Below, one piece after another: positions 34,501-48,500 of a stretch of DNA of 64,000 nucleotides (its first letter is position 1; each line of letters opens with the position of its first letter). Position numbers and translations under genes: made by a program. The notes under the pieces were generated by a model. The model was not told the DNA's origin, made no database searches, and saw nothing but the letters and a program-made list of their open reading frames with translations. The stretch spans positions 78,028,069-78,092,068 of the forward strand of contig CM065301.1 of assembly GCA_032871835.1 (NCBI GenBank). Reading direction: 5' to 3'. This stretch comes from Dipteronia dyeriana. Lineage: Eukaryota > Streptophyta > Magnoliopsida > Sapindales > Sapindaceae.

Positions 34501-37473
34501 TTTTATAGATGATATGTTCAATGAAATCTACTTATGAATAAAATTTGATAATTTTTCAAACACTACAATTATTTTTCTTGAATTTGTCTATATTCCGTTC
34601 ATTTACTTCCCACATCCACCATAAAACATTTGATATTTAATAATTTACTTTCTATAATCTCTAAAATGTTAAGGTTAATTCAATATTAATAACAATTTTA
34701 ATTAAATTGTCGATCTCTCTTAAGTCTTAATAAGCACCAAGACTGTTAGCTTTGATTGGAAGAGCTTTTAATTTTATTTTATTTTAAAAAAAAAAAGTCA
34801 TTTTGAAAACCGAACACCTCTAAAAGTAACCAATAGTCATTCATTTAAAGTCATGCCAAACAGAATCAAAGAAAACTAAAGAAGATGAGATAAGATTAGT
34901 CGATAGATAAATAGATACGCTTAGGCCGTCAATGAGTCACACATGACATACACACAACATAAGTGTCTGATCATGTATGTATAACATTCAGATGCATGAC
35001 ATACTCATCGCAGGTGTCTCATGTTAGAGTATCAATGTTGCATGCAGCATAGGAGATGGAATTGAAAATGATTAAAAACATACAGGTCACAAACTCACAT
35101 GCAACTGGGTAAGTATATATCTACCACGGTTCCTCACAAAATTTAATGTTTGACATGCACATGTATGAGATAACGAGCGACAATTTTGTACATGTTGGTG
35201 TTTTCCGAGCATGTCAGAAACTTGCATGGAGTTCACTATGGAGGCCATCGGTTGCTCAAACAAAGCACCCAATAGAAGAGCCATTTCTGGGCCAATGCAC
35301 GTGACAGCCAACCCCCTGCCTCTTCCTCATCTTAAATTTCTCATGCATGGACATGGTACACTACTACAATAACAATCATATTTTGACCGCCCACTTAACG
35401 ATCAATTCGAGGCATTTTTCGACAACATATAATATTTCACCTATCAAAATACTACATGTAGATAACTAGTACACCTGTAATGCATAATCATCTAACGCGT
35501 GTCATATACGTGTCAAGTGAATATCGAATTTTGCTGAATCGTTATTTTGGTTAAGTTCCCCATGTGGCCATGCCGCCGCAGTTTTTCCTATTTTAGGTGG
35601 TCACAGGAGTCGAGGAAAAAAATTAGTTTATTTTTTTATTTTCACGACCTTTCGAAATTTGAATTATTTTCATAATACAATCTGGAGCTCGATTCAATAT
35701 TTTTCTATCATAATTTTTACTCTATTATATTGTCTAAATCAAAAAATTAAAAATGGTTTTTGTTTGATTGATTTTAACTTAATACGACTACAAATATATC
35801 ATTTCATATACTTTATATATAAATATTTTATTAGTAAACTCTTGTTCATAAGGTCCATAAGGATCTTCATGAACCTTCATTATACACATTTTTACAACGT
35901 TGTAACTTAAAAACATTATTTGATTATATACTTATGATTTTAAATTTTAAATCAAGTAACTATTTAACATATATATAGTATCAAATATAGTCTTAACAAA
36001 AATATATGGTTTGTGTTCTTCCATGTATTTATTTGTTATCTAAATTCATTTTGTATTAGATAAAATGAGATTGATCTAATAGTTTATTTCTGACACCTAC
36101 GTCATGAGATCATGGTTCACTTATCAACTCTTTAAATCTTGAATTACTATAATATTAAAAAAAAAAACATTTTGTATTTATATTTAAGTTTTGTTTACAT
36201 AAGAGAACAATATCATTCTTATGCATCAACTTTTTTTTCGGAGTTGTAATTAGTTGATGCAATTTAGAGTCGACTTTTAGGGTTCACTATAAATTTTACG
36301 ACCAAAGATTTGGGAATATTAAATTAAATTAATGAATCGATAATACCCAGCACACTTTCCACAGTTTGAACCCTTATTAATCAACAAACTTAATACTTTT
36401 TATTTAGTCCTTTGACAACTTAACAAACAGTAACTAGTATGGAGTTTGTTTCATTTGATAGAGACTAATCATATCTGATGTGTTGTTTATCAACAAGCGT
36501 GCGAGGTTAATTATAATGTTCAAAAGCTACTTTGGGCTTGGATTGAAATAACTATATCCAACCTCAATTAAGCGACTCGGTTGGGTGGGCCAGGATCATA
36601 AGTACATAGACCACAAACTGAGATATTTGTTATAAGATCATTATTCATTACAAAGAATTTAAGATTGACCACCCATAATTTTATATAATAATTATCAATA
36701 TAAGGTTCTTGCCGTTCTACGTAAGTCTTTTCTTTTAATATGTATAATCGACCGATTACTCGAACGGAAGATATTACAGATCGAATGAACCATCTCATCA
36801 TCAAACCACACTAAACGGGTATCAATGTTCAATAGGTTTTTCGTATAGAATTAACGTTATAGAATAATTTTCAATTATTTCATAAGACTCAAATCAAAAA
36901 TATAATATTTCGTACCTTTTTATATATGTAATATATAGGGTAGGTTCATAGATTGTGCATAATGAGATCATATGATCTTATCCTGCTAAGCTTTATTCAA
37001 ACCACGTGCTCGTTCGCTGGCCATTCATTGACACGTGTCGTCAAATCGAGCTGCCACATTTCATCAGCATACACCTATGCAACTGGACCACCTTCTCGAA
37101 AGGAAAATAAGCCATTTAAAGATGTTAAGTTACTATCAAAAACTTTATAGTACAAATTTAATTATTATCACAAACGGATATGAATGTGTCATATATGTAC
37201 CCAAATCTGAATATTTTTTGACCTTGTGGTCATCTGAGATATTGATCAGACTCCCTTGTGGTCATATGAGATATTGATCAGACTCCATGGATGTGTCATA
37301 TGTCACCATTCGCTAACCACATAATTTGTAAAATAAAATTGTGAAATTTATCGTAGGAATTGTTATGGGCAGCCACACACAATTCACAAATTTTATTATT
37401 ATTTATTATTTATTTTTGTTTATGATTCTAAGCTTCTATTTTCTAACCCTAACAAGTATGTTTGCAGAGATAG

Positions 37474-37524
<51 letters not shown>

Positions 37525-39144
37525 GTATCATGGATTCATAGCTAATTGCATAATTCTAGATTTCTATTGTCGATATTGTGTCCTCGTTTCTCCTCGTGAA
37601 ATTATCCATATTTACAATTATATAATATTTTTCCATGAAAAAAATATCAAACATCTAAAGGAAATATTAACTCAACATTGAGAAAACCTTGGACCGAAGG
37701 AATTGATGTGCCGGTCCATTTATAATAAAAAATTATAACATTCCACGTCACATATTTTTATTTATTAGGTGGATGTCTTGATTCATATCATGTAATATGT
37801 TGCAAATGTGTGTATATAATCTACCTAAATACGAGAGTGCTTGTCACCTTGACTGTTCATATGGAAATTTCCATAATTGCTAATCTAATTTATAAAGGTG
37901 ATATGATGTTTGCTCGCTGTTAAGTCTATCATATCTACAATTAAAAATTTATAATTTTGAATCATGACCCCTTCTATCAATTTTGAAATATTATAATAGT
38001 TTAAAAAAAAGTATATATATTATATTTTTTCTGTTTTATTTATCGATAAAGTATAAAGTTAAGAGTATTTTTTAATAATTAAATTTACTTTAAAATAATG
38101 TAAAACTACAATTTCATTTAAAAAAAAATCAGATATTAATTTAATAATGTAAATTCTATTAAATCTTATTTAATCCTTAAAAATAAATCTAATCCTAACA
38201 TGAAAGGCAATCCAATAGTATAATAGCTGGGACTTCCCTTCATCGTCAATTTTTAGTGTGTACTGTGTACAAGAACGACATCGACGGAAAAAAAAAAAAA
38301 AAGCATCGGCCAACCTGGAAAATAGTAAACAGTTGTAAGCAGTGAGATTGAAATGGCCGACAACGAAAGCAACGAATGAGAGTTGACCACGTAGCCAACT
38401 ACCAACTCTTGTGAGAACGACGTGCCCTGATCGTCCACGTTTCACAAGTCCACACATTAATTGTTATGGGGTTGACAATACAGCACGTGTGCTTTATATA
38501 GTAGGATAGCTAGGGGGGTCTATAAAAAGAATGATTTTTCCTATGCCATCTCTCTCTTAAAAAGTTTTATTATGATAATCTTTCATAAAAAAGAGAAAAA
38601 AAAAACACAGTTTTAAGATACTGACATTCTTTCTTTTTTCTTTTTTTATTCATTTAATTTAGAAAAAATAATAGTAATAATAACATTATTGAGAGGTAAA
38701 AGTGGGGATGAAAAACTGAAAAAGGCATTGGATGGTCATGTCACAGTGTCACAGTGTCACACCCAAGTAATTCAATGAATTGTATCTTTCAAGCAGTCAA
38801 TTGGGTGGTCCACCCTGAGAAGGGATTCCAAAGAGAGCTTCTCCTTTTACAATTTTATTTTTATTTTTTAATTTAAAATCCAATAATATTTTATATATTT
38901 TTTAAATACAAATCTCTCATAATCAGATCAAAATACTTCTCGTACGTATTTATAAAATATATATAATAGACCTCGAATATCTTACCGTTATATATGAAAA
39001 AAAACGTATACAATCGTCTCTAATTAAAAATGATATGTAATAATATATTTTATTTAATAGTTAGATATTTCATTACTCAGCATCAACTTTATGTATCGAT
39101 GTATTGCGAAAGAATCAATAGATAAATAACATTTTTTATATAGT
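34501..39144. other. AT-rich intergenic DNA
   Basis: No gene supported. Contents: a possible one-sided CACTA-type end (CACTACTACAATAACAA at about 35360), a 34-bp tandem pair around GAGATATTGATCAGACTCC (37223-37286), a TA microsatellite at 37472-37513, and a GC-richer patch at 38200-38460. Short open frames show no family resemblance. Confidence 0.5.
37472..37513. repeat. TA dinucleotide microsatellite
   Basis: Uninterrupted TA run of about 40 bp. Confidence 0.95.
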
Positions 39145-39530
39145 AGTGGTGACATTCGAATCGAATCAGATAACTGAAATCAATTTTTTCAGAATTTCGG
39201 ATCTAGATAGATCTTGATCCGAAAATCTTAGAATCGGAATTTTCAATAATAATAATAATAATAATAATAAGTGTTAATAATATCGATATTTCATATACTT
39301 ATAGTATAGTTGTATAGTATCTTCTGGAAAAAAAAAAATTGGTACGGACGTCAGTAGTAAATTACATTTACTTACTATGAATATATGAATAATTATATTA
39401 TTGTTGAAAAAATATAATAATATCATATTAATACCCTTTGACCAGTTTGACTAATATCCAAAAAAATCAAAATAAAAGTATTAATAACTTTAATTATTTA
39501 AAAAAAAAACAATTAATAATAAACTTTGAA

Positions 39531-39587
<57 letters not shown>

Positions 39588-40941
39588 CTTTTAATAATAT
39601 ATTAACAATAATAATAAAGAAAAATTAAATTAAAAATATATTGAACCTAAATTTCTAAATTTCAATTAAACAATTAAACAATTAAACTACGCATAATTCC
39701 AATTAAACAAACTGTCATTGTCAGAATGTAAAATGATCAAAATACCCTTAATGAAGGTTTCTAGCGAAGGGCAATACGGTAATTTTTTAATTAAATAAAT
39801 AAAAAATATAAAAAATAGATTAAAACAAAAATATAAATATAAAAAAATATATTATTATTATTAATGAATAAATTAAATTTAAAAAAAAGGATTCTGTGGA
39901 GATCCAGACCATCCATCTCATGTGATGGACGATGTAGATCCACCGAATATTTTTTTTAATTTAAAAATTGTAGGAATTTTTTTTAAAAAAATAAAACCAT
40001 CATCATTGTCGTTCATCACCATCGTCGATCAACACCATCTCACCATCATCGATCGATCACCAACATCATCGATCATCAAATGAAAATCAAACTAAACCAA
40101 AATCAAACCAAAAGCACCAACCCAAAAAAAAAAAAATCAAACCCAGAAAAAAAAATCAACCTAGAAAAAAATTCAAACGCATAGAATCGAAAATACAAAT
40201 CAAACAAAAAAAATCAAAAATCAAACCCAGTAATAGAATCGGAGTAATTCTGCTCAAAACTTAAAACCAAATACAAACATAAGCCCTAAAATCAACCACC
40301 AACACCAACTCTCTCAAACACAAACACCTTATTCGATCTAACCTGGAATCGAACTCAAATTTGGATTCGAACCCAAATCTGGGTTCGAACCAACACACCA
40401 GCCCAACCCCACACCCAAACGAGCACCACCCAGTTGAACCCAAAGAACTCTCACACTCATACCAAATTGACGACGACGAAGAAGAAGAGAAGAGAAAAAA
40501 ACGATCGATGAAGATGAAGATGGTGAGATGAGAGAGAAGGGAGATCGTGAGAGAGAAAGGAGAGAAATTTTTTTTTATTCAGAGAGATCGTAAGAGAGAG
40601 AAATTATGTTTGTTTTGTTTAATTTTATATTTTAATTAGTTTTTATTTTTTATATTTTAATTTTAATTAAAATTTAGAAATATGGGTTCCATATATTATA
40701 ATATATTAACAATAATAATAAAGAAAAATAAATTAAAAATATGGATAGTTTAATTCATTTTTGTTTAATTGGAATTAAGGGTAGTTTTAATTGTTTAATT
40801 GGAGTTTGAAAATCTATGTTCAATATATTTTTAATTTAATTTTTCTTTATTATTATTGTTAATATATTATAATTTTTATTTTTAAAAGTTCATTATTATT
40901 ACTATTATTATTATTATTTTCAAAGTTTATTATTATTATTA

Positions 40942-40988
<47 letters not shown>

Positions 40989-41785
40989 ATCTTAAAAACT
41001 AATTAAAGTTTTTAATATTTTTATTTAGATTTTTTTAGATATTAGTCAAAAATGTCTAAACGTATTAATATGATATTATTATATTTTTTCAGCCTTAATA
41101 CAATTATTCATATATTCAAGGTATGTAAATATAATTTACTAATGATGTCCATTTCATTTATATCGGTTTTTGTAAATCTATGAAAATTTAGGGGGTTAAA
41201 TGTTAAGAAAAAAAAATTAAAAAACATTATACAACTTCGCTATAAGTATAGAGATCATCGATGTTGTTAACCCTAATAATAATATAAAAAACTTTTAAAT
41301 GGATATTTCGTAACTGTTCAAATTTGATATTATTATATTTGAATTCGAATAGGATACATATTTGGAAATTCTTGGATCTCATTGATATTTTTGGATCAGA
41401 TGCACAATAAAATGAAATGAAAAATGACAACTACATTTAAAATTAGTGGTTAGGAATATTAAAATTATCACAAAAATTAATAAAATATTGACTTTTCTGC
41501 TTTTAAATTATAAAATAATTAATTACAAATAAAAATATCAAATTAAAGTAAGTACACAGAAAAATATTTTAAGTTTTAAAAGAAATATAGTTCTTTAATA
41601 CCAGTTATCTTCAGATCAGTTATTCCAATAAGATCATACTCCTTTTTTTCAAATTCAGAAAAATTTTAGTTTTGGATTTATACAATCCGAACATTTTTTT
41701 TTTTATCTCTCATATCCGAGGATTTGGACAATTTCGGATACGATTTTTGTCCTATATTTTGGACCGAATTACACCTTTTAATTTA
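39145..41785. mobile_element. Long foldback element
   Basis: Inner arms match well in inverted orientation: 39345-39720 against 40735-41155. Shared strings include AATATATGAATAATT, AAAAAATATAATAATATCAT and TGACTAATAT. Each arm contains an ATA/TTA microsatellite (39530-39585 and 40930-40982). Outer ends are weaker: GGTGACATTCGAATCG at about 39149 and the reverse complement of CGAATTACACC near 41767. The loop (39720-40735) is noncoding and includes a GC-richer block at 40010-40560. Confidence 0.75.
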
Positions 41786-43062
41786 TTACAACATCTCAAA
41801 TTTAAAAAAAAATATCTGTTGAATGAGTTTTTTTTTATCCTACCGGGCCATATTAGACTGTTGTAATATTATTTTTTTTATCCAGGGTTCTAAACCTTAA
41901 TATGATCTCTACCGGCACAATTTTTAATATTTTCATTTTATTTTCCCAGTTTATCAAAATTGTGTGGTACTCAATTATTTCATTGACATGCTAGGATTAC
42001 TTAATTATATTCCATAGTTTATTGTTATATATCGTAACACTGACTAGACAATCAATATATATATTGCATTCAATTACATAATTTTTTTAGTAAAGATCAA
42101 AATGTAATCAAATCAATACTAGCTAGTGATCCTAATCTGGCTAAGTTTAAGTTTGAAAATAATATCTTCATTTATCTAAGAATGTAAGTGAAATCAATAT
42201 ATCTCCCTACTTTGTAATATAATTAGATATAATTTAAATTAATATTATCTTAGTCATACATCATACAAATTTAGAGGTTATAGCACTTTAGAATCCGTAA
42301 TCTTGTATAAAGGAGATTTGATATTATCGCAATAACAAGTCAAACAAAAACAACTAATATCTACTCTTAAAGTGTGATATATGAACTTGTTAGTAGAACT
42401 TATAATATAGAAGATAGCTTGTTAAGAGAAAAGTTTTATTTCAGTAGCGGTACACATACATGCCTAAAACCTTATAAGTTGATCATCTAGAAGTAGAGAG
42501 GGGTAGAAATATATGTGTTTTGTGGAAATTTATATAAAATCTTATTTAGTTCTAGGCTATGTATTTTTATAAAATGGCCCCCCAAAGTTTACTACTTTGC
42601 TCTATCATTGCTCAACCCCACAAGTAAATGACTCTACTTAAAGAAATAATATTTTGTTTATAAATTATTCATGATTAGATAGCACATTTACTTTTAGTGC
42701 ATTATACATAATCCTTGTTTTTTTGTTTTTTCAAAATCTCATTGTGTGGTCCATAGAAATTTCTCAAACCTCAATTTAAACCCTTACTATGGACGAAAAT
42801 ATCAAATTTCTTTTTGCATATTGCACGACCATACTAGAATTAAATTAATTACATCACATGATTATGATATGCTTCAAATTAGTTTATAAATAACTAATAT
42901 TTTTAAATATTTTTCTTAACAATATTCACAAATAAGTCTTGTTAATATGTGTGCATTTCTCAAATCTCAATTTAAACCCTTATCAAGGAAAAAAATATCA
43001 AATTTCTCTTTACATATTGCACAACCATAATAAAAATAAATCCGTTTACATAATTTTATTTT
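41786..43062. other. AT-rich intergenic DNA
   Basis: No gene or element recognised. A string near 42762-42830 (TTTCTCAAACCTCAATTTAA, CATATTGCACGACCATA) recurs imperfectly at 42955-43030, giving a diverged direct repeat with spacing of about 193 bp. Confidence 0.5.
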
Positions 43063-43915
43063 TGATAAAATTGGACTGACTTAGAGGGAAAAAGCATTAC
43101 AGGCAATCATATGTTGAAAAATCCATCCATAATATAAAAAGAATAAAATAAAAAGTAACAAAAACCAGAAAAGTATAAAAATCAAGGGAAACAATCGCAA
43201 CAAAAACATTGGCACGCAGGCCATAAAAACAGAAAACATCAAGAAAAATGAAAAGACTCTCGACCCATACAATCATTGTCAACCAACAAAGAGCAGAAAG
43301 ACAGGTTGTTTGCCCACGACGAATCGACCTCTAACCCTAAAACATGCTTTGAAAGAGCGTCTGCAACCCGATTCCCTTCCTTAAAAATATGAGAAACCTG
43401 AAAATATATTTTAGATATCTGATAGATACAGCGCTGTCAAGCCTGCCGAATTCGTCAAGGAACCTGCTCAGAGCGAGAGGAGAGCAGCTGAACCACGTAA
43501 GAAGAATCACTCTCAAGCCAATCCCGAGAATGAGCCCACACCAAAGAATCTACAATTGGAGATATAGCAATCCTATCGATCCGAGAACAGAGATCAAGAA
43601 AACGAACTCGAAAACTATTGTCAAGAACCCATTTACCCTCATAGATAAAATCAGAAACCCTTGCCTTAAGAAGGGTAGCCAAGTAATCAGGAATTCCCAG
43701 AAGCTCAAGAATCCCAACCAATTATCGAGCCAAAAATCTCGTTGGGAATTCTCACCAATGAGCCAAATGCCCTCTTTAAGAAGATCCGAATAGTGAGAGT
43801 GGAAAGAATGCCAAATTGACGAAGTTACATACCCCCTATGAGATTTCTGAAGCTACGTGAGATACCACTCCCTCAAAAACGAAAAAGCAAAACTCTCGGA
43901 TGTCAAAATATATAA
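43063..43915 (-). mobile_element. 5'-truncated, rearranged copy of the same LINE family
   Basis: The 3' end matches 13026-13400 (AAATTGGACTGAC, AAAAGCATTACA, ATCATATGTTGAAAAA). The frame at 43721-43455 joins zf-RVT text (FRVRFLDLCSRIDRIAISP) directly to RNase H text (WLESDSSYVVQLL), so the segment between them is deleted. Below this, FKEGNRVADALSKH is the end of RNase H. The target duplication may be ATAATTTTA on both sides, but AT-rich context makes it uncertain. Confidence 0.8.
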
Positions 43916-44829
43916 TTATATAATTTTAGGGTTAGAAGTCGAATTTTGTAGATTAACCCTCAAAATAGTAATTATATAATTGGAGTTCCAGTCTTTGGTT
44001 TTGAGGACAAAATATAAAATATGAAATTATTATTTGACCATTTGAATTTTAAAATTTAAAGCAAAAGTAAAAATGACTTTTTTATCTAAATTTGTAATAT
44101 ATTTTAAAAATATCATTAATAATTAAATCATACCATCAATTTACATTATACATAAATAATTGTCTTTTTTGTCATAGATATTTTTAAATTTAAAACATAT
44201 TTCAAATATGCTTTTATTGCACAAAATATTTTTATCTATTTTAGCAACATTATAACATCCATAAACAATTTAGAGTATGTTCAGTTACATACAAATTTCA
44301 AAGAAGAATAATAAAATATTTTCAATAAAAAATATTAATAAAAAAAATTCTTCTAATATGAAAATTGTTTGCTCCAATTAAATAGTTATTTAACAGTTAT
44401 TCTCATATCAATAAGTTTTCTGAAAGGTAAATATTTTTTGTCATAAACAATATTTTTGTCAGAGACAGTGTGAAACTAATAGAATATATTATATTTATAT
44501 ATTATTTTTTTCAACAATAATTAATAAATAAATCGAGAGAAAATTTGGAGCCCAAGACGTTGGTTTTGGAGACAAAATAAAATATATGAAATTATTATTT
44601 CAATTAAAAGTAAAAGTAAAAAAATGACTTTTTTATCCAAGTTTATAATATATCTTAAATATCTTAATAAAAATTAAATCGTGTCATGTTATATTGTGTT
44701 GTGTCGTGTCTGTTAATATTAACTTAGTTCGACTCATATATAGTATTGTGTCGTACCATATCATATGAAAAATTGTCCCAGGTTGTGATGTGATCTTCTT
44801 GCTAGCCTGACCCAGTTTAGACATCTATG
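43916..44829. other. AT-rich intergenic DNA
   Basis: No gene seen. A string at 44002-44110 (GACAAAATATAAAATATGAAATTATTATTT and onward, shortened here) recurs at about 44570-44660, a diverged direct repeat with spacing of about 570 bp. Confidence 0.5.
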
Positions 44830-44837
44830 GACACATC

Positions 44838-45505
44838 TAGGGGTGAGCAAAAAACCAATGAACCGAATCGAACAAGTGGATCAAACCGGTCCAATTGACT
44901 TTTTATCGGTTTTAATTGGGTGATCGGTTCGGTTCGGTTCGGTTCTAATTTTAAAAAAACCGATTGGATCGGTTTTTGTCCGGTTTAGTTCCAAAAAACG
45001 GATAACTGAACCGGTACCCAACTATAAATTTTAAAAAAACTAATTCTAACTTTCACTATTCACTCTTCAATTATTAGGTATATTTTATTGGATTTTGAAA
45101 TGTAATTTGACTTTGTTTGGTATTGACTATTGTATTAGCTATCAACAAAAAATTTGGCTGACATTATTTTGAAATGTGTTTACTGTTTTTTTATGGGATT
45201 TTATAGTTTTTTAATATGTTTTTATTGTGATGTAAATAAATTTGGCCCAATAGGTTAAAAAAAATGAACTAAATATGTAATAAATGAAATTTAGAATTTT
45301 GGCCCATTAGGCCTAAAACCAAAAAAGCCGAATCGAACCGAACCGGTCCAATTCGGTTGGTTTTTTTATCGGTTGACAAATGTCAATTTAATTGGATCGG
45401 ATCACTTTTTTAAAAACCGGATTTTATCGGTTTTTTTATTGGTTCTATGAAAAACCGAACCAGTCCCATGAAAAACCGAACCGGTCCAATCAACGCCCAC
45501 CCCTA
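44838..45505. mobile_element. Nonautonomous hAT element with 8-bp target duplication
   Basis: Terminal repeats TAGGGGTGAGC (44838-44848) and GCCCACCCCTA (45495-45505). Direct duplication GACACATC at 44830-44837 and 45506-45513. The interior is rich in subterminal CGGTTCGG, CCGAACCGG and ATCGG motifs in both orientations. No coding frame. Confidence 0.93.
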
Positions 45506-45513
45506 GACACATC

Positions 45514-48500
45514 TACCTTCTCCAGGTGCCTAACTCTCTAGGTGATAAATTTTTATTTATTTTTTTCTTAGTGAGCAATGTAAACAAGCAATCTTGATAT
45601 TGAAATTAAGTAAAATCCATGTATTAAAATATACAAAACTATAAACTTACTTTAGATTTGGTATAGTTGTGAAATTTGAGACCAATTTCTTGTGAAGTTA
45701 TAGTAGTAAATTTCAAAAGTTATTTAGCTTCAAAAGTTTGACCAAACTAGTCAAAGAGATGTATCCACAAGTCACTAAATTCGTTCCCCAAATGAGCAAG
45801 TAATTGGTTTTCCAACAAACAACTTTACATCCAAAAAATCAAAAATTAAATAAATGTATTTGTGGCTGCCGTTATCAAAGGATTGAGAGCTTGACCAATT
45901 TTCATTATTTTATTTCATTTTCAATTTTGGTCGATGTGTGATTTTAGGTACCACTAGCATGTTGATTTGCAAGTGTCTTTTGATCTTGACTAGGAGGCTT
46001 AGTTCATCATTTTGTAGTTTGATATAAAGAAAAGAAAAAACAATTAGTAGCCAATAAATGCATAAAGAAAATGACATAAAGAGAATCATATCTATTGATT
46101 GAGAGTTACCTATTATCTGCATGTACACAAATCTTTCTCTATCTTTTCCTCTGTGCAAATACATGCACACAATCAATTTACATTTTACATTTTTTACTAC
46201 ACATTTTGAGAACATTATACATAAATAATTGTCTTGTTTTGTTATAGATATTTTTAAACTTAAAATGTATTTCAAAAATTTTTAATATATGAAAGATATA
46301 TATCTTTTCCAAAAATTAAAAATCAATCTAAGATAAATCAGCCTCATGAGAACCTTATACTGGGTGAGGAGGTTCTACGACTTTGAACTGGAAATTTAGC
46401 TATAAACTGGTCCTAAAGGAACTCCAGCTGTAACTGCTCATGTTCAAAAAATCACTGTTTCACTTAGTGGGTCATGAAGGCCTGACTTATCCGGAACTGT
46501 TGGATGCTCATTTAGCCCACGCTGGAGTATTTGTATTATGGGATAAACTCTCAAGCTATTAATCTATTTGAAGTAGTTCATTTCGTACTAAAAAATTCAA
46601 TGTTTTAAAAGTTAATATGTATGAAATTTTGAAGTTGAAAACTTTTTTTTTTCTATTAAAATTTTATAATAATATAAATTATGGAAATAGATGGATTGTG
46701 AAAAATAAAGAAACAAAGAGAAAGATCAAGAAATAGAAAATGAATAAGATATATGTTCTTATCCATAATGTCCTTATCAAGCTTAAGTTGGTAATTTAAA
46801 TTTGTTGATGCCAACTAATAATAAAATTTGAAAAGGTTTTCTTAGTTTAAATTACTATGTGAATGGATAAGTGAAAATCTTTGTCAGAGGAATTTCAAGA
46901 TGTATCATCCTAGTAGATTTGACAATTTGTCATTATTAATGTGACATTTTATCAACCATTTCTTTCAATGTTTGTGTCTTTGAAAGGTCAGTCTCATGAT
47001 TCCTCTTTTAATCACTAATATCTTAACTCTTGTTGTAATCATTCCAAGATAGGTTTGGCTTAAGCAAATGTCACGTTTAACTCAATTAATTCATTTATTT
47101 TGTAAATTATATGACAATTTATGCTTTGAAAGTCTACTTAAGATAAATATATACTACAAATAATATCGTTGCTCTTGACCATCTTTTTTAAAACATTGTG
47201 ATCTCACATCAAATTACTTCTTTTGTTATTCATTTACCGGGTTAAATATAGAATTATGTAGCCTGTTAATTAATGTTTATTTGGTGTTAAATTAACATTT
47301 CATATATATGAAAACATTTCTTTTTCAAGTTCAATTATATGTTGAATGCATTACTTCTTTATATAGGTTTCATAAAAGAAAAAGTTATTTTAAGTGAGAT
47401 TGGTACGAGTGTCTGTCGATACAGTATAATCAACCAATCACATATTAATTTGGTATATCCACCCCAAACAAGATTTTTTTTGTACAAGAGAGGTGCCAAC
47501 CGTATCCTCGTGAAGAACCTTCAAATATATCATTGTCCATTAGTTATAAAAAAATCTTAGTTAAGAGATAGCAAAGTGGTGAAAATGTTCATTCAATTTC
47601 TATGAGTTTTGAGGACATAATCAACTATACTCACTTTTATGTTTCTATTCAAAACACTTGATGATTAGAGTGGCAATTTGGTCTACATCACCTTTTAAAA
47701 GGTGGTATTCATATGTAAATGGGGACTCTCCTAACATTTAAGATATTGACATTCTTGATAGGATTTTCAAATTATATTTCATTTGTTACCGTCTTGAAAG
47801 ATTAGCAATTAACTGAGGAAATGGATATGATTTTGACACCACATTTATGATTTACTTAAAGCAATCCAATATTGACTTATAATTACCACATATTTATTGA
47901 GAGAGAACTTTACTTTCTTTTTTAAGTTTTCTAATAGAATTGGCTTCACCTCAAACAAAAATCAAGATATTCAGCTAACATTAGCTTTTTTAGCTTTTTC
48001 TTATAAACAATAGATGATCCTATTATTTTTAATTAACAACCAATGACCGGTACATTAGTATTAAATGTGTACAAACACACCACCTCGTAGTATACCCTCT
48101 TCCATCGTTCCATATAGTGGGAAGGGGTTCAAGTCCTACCTTAATATTTTTAAATATGGAATAGGAGTAGAAAATTTTCCATATATATATATATTAAAAA
48201 ATATATAATATTTTTATAATTATTTAGGTTTTTTTTCAATGAATAATTTAGTCTTCCCAGCTAATAATTTTAAATGATTTTTTTTTTTAAATCCGAATCC
48301 AAATCCAAACAAAAGTCTGAAATCAATGCGAAAATATCTATATCCAAATATGAATCCGATCCAAATATAAAAAATTTCAAATCCGATCGAGTAAGGATTA
48401 TATGATTGAAAGATTTTTCTTTCTTTAAGAAAATCTAATCCGAATTTGAAAATCCAAAAAAGTTGGATTCTGGTTTATCATAATCCGATCTGAATGGCAT

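Noticed and set aside
35087..35311. Minus-strand frame of 74 codons
   Set aside because: No family resemblance, no splice or promoter context, and length within chance expectation.
35355..35640. Possible CACTA element starting CACTACTACAATAA
   Set aside because: No matching TAGTG end or 3-bp duplication nearby. At most a one-sided remnant.
38170..38457. Minus-strand frame of 95 codons in a GC-richer patch
   Set aside because: Contains a run of Phe codons from a poly(A) tract and no recognisable motif.
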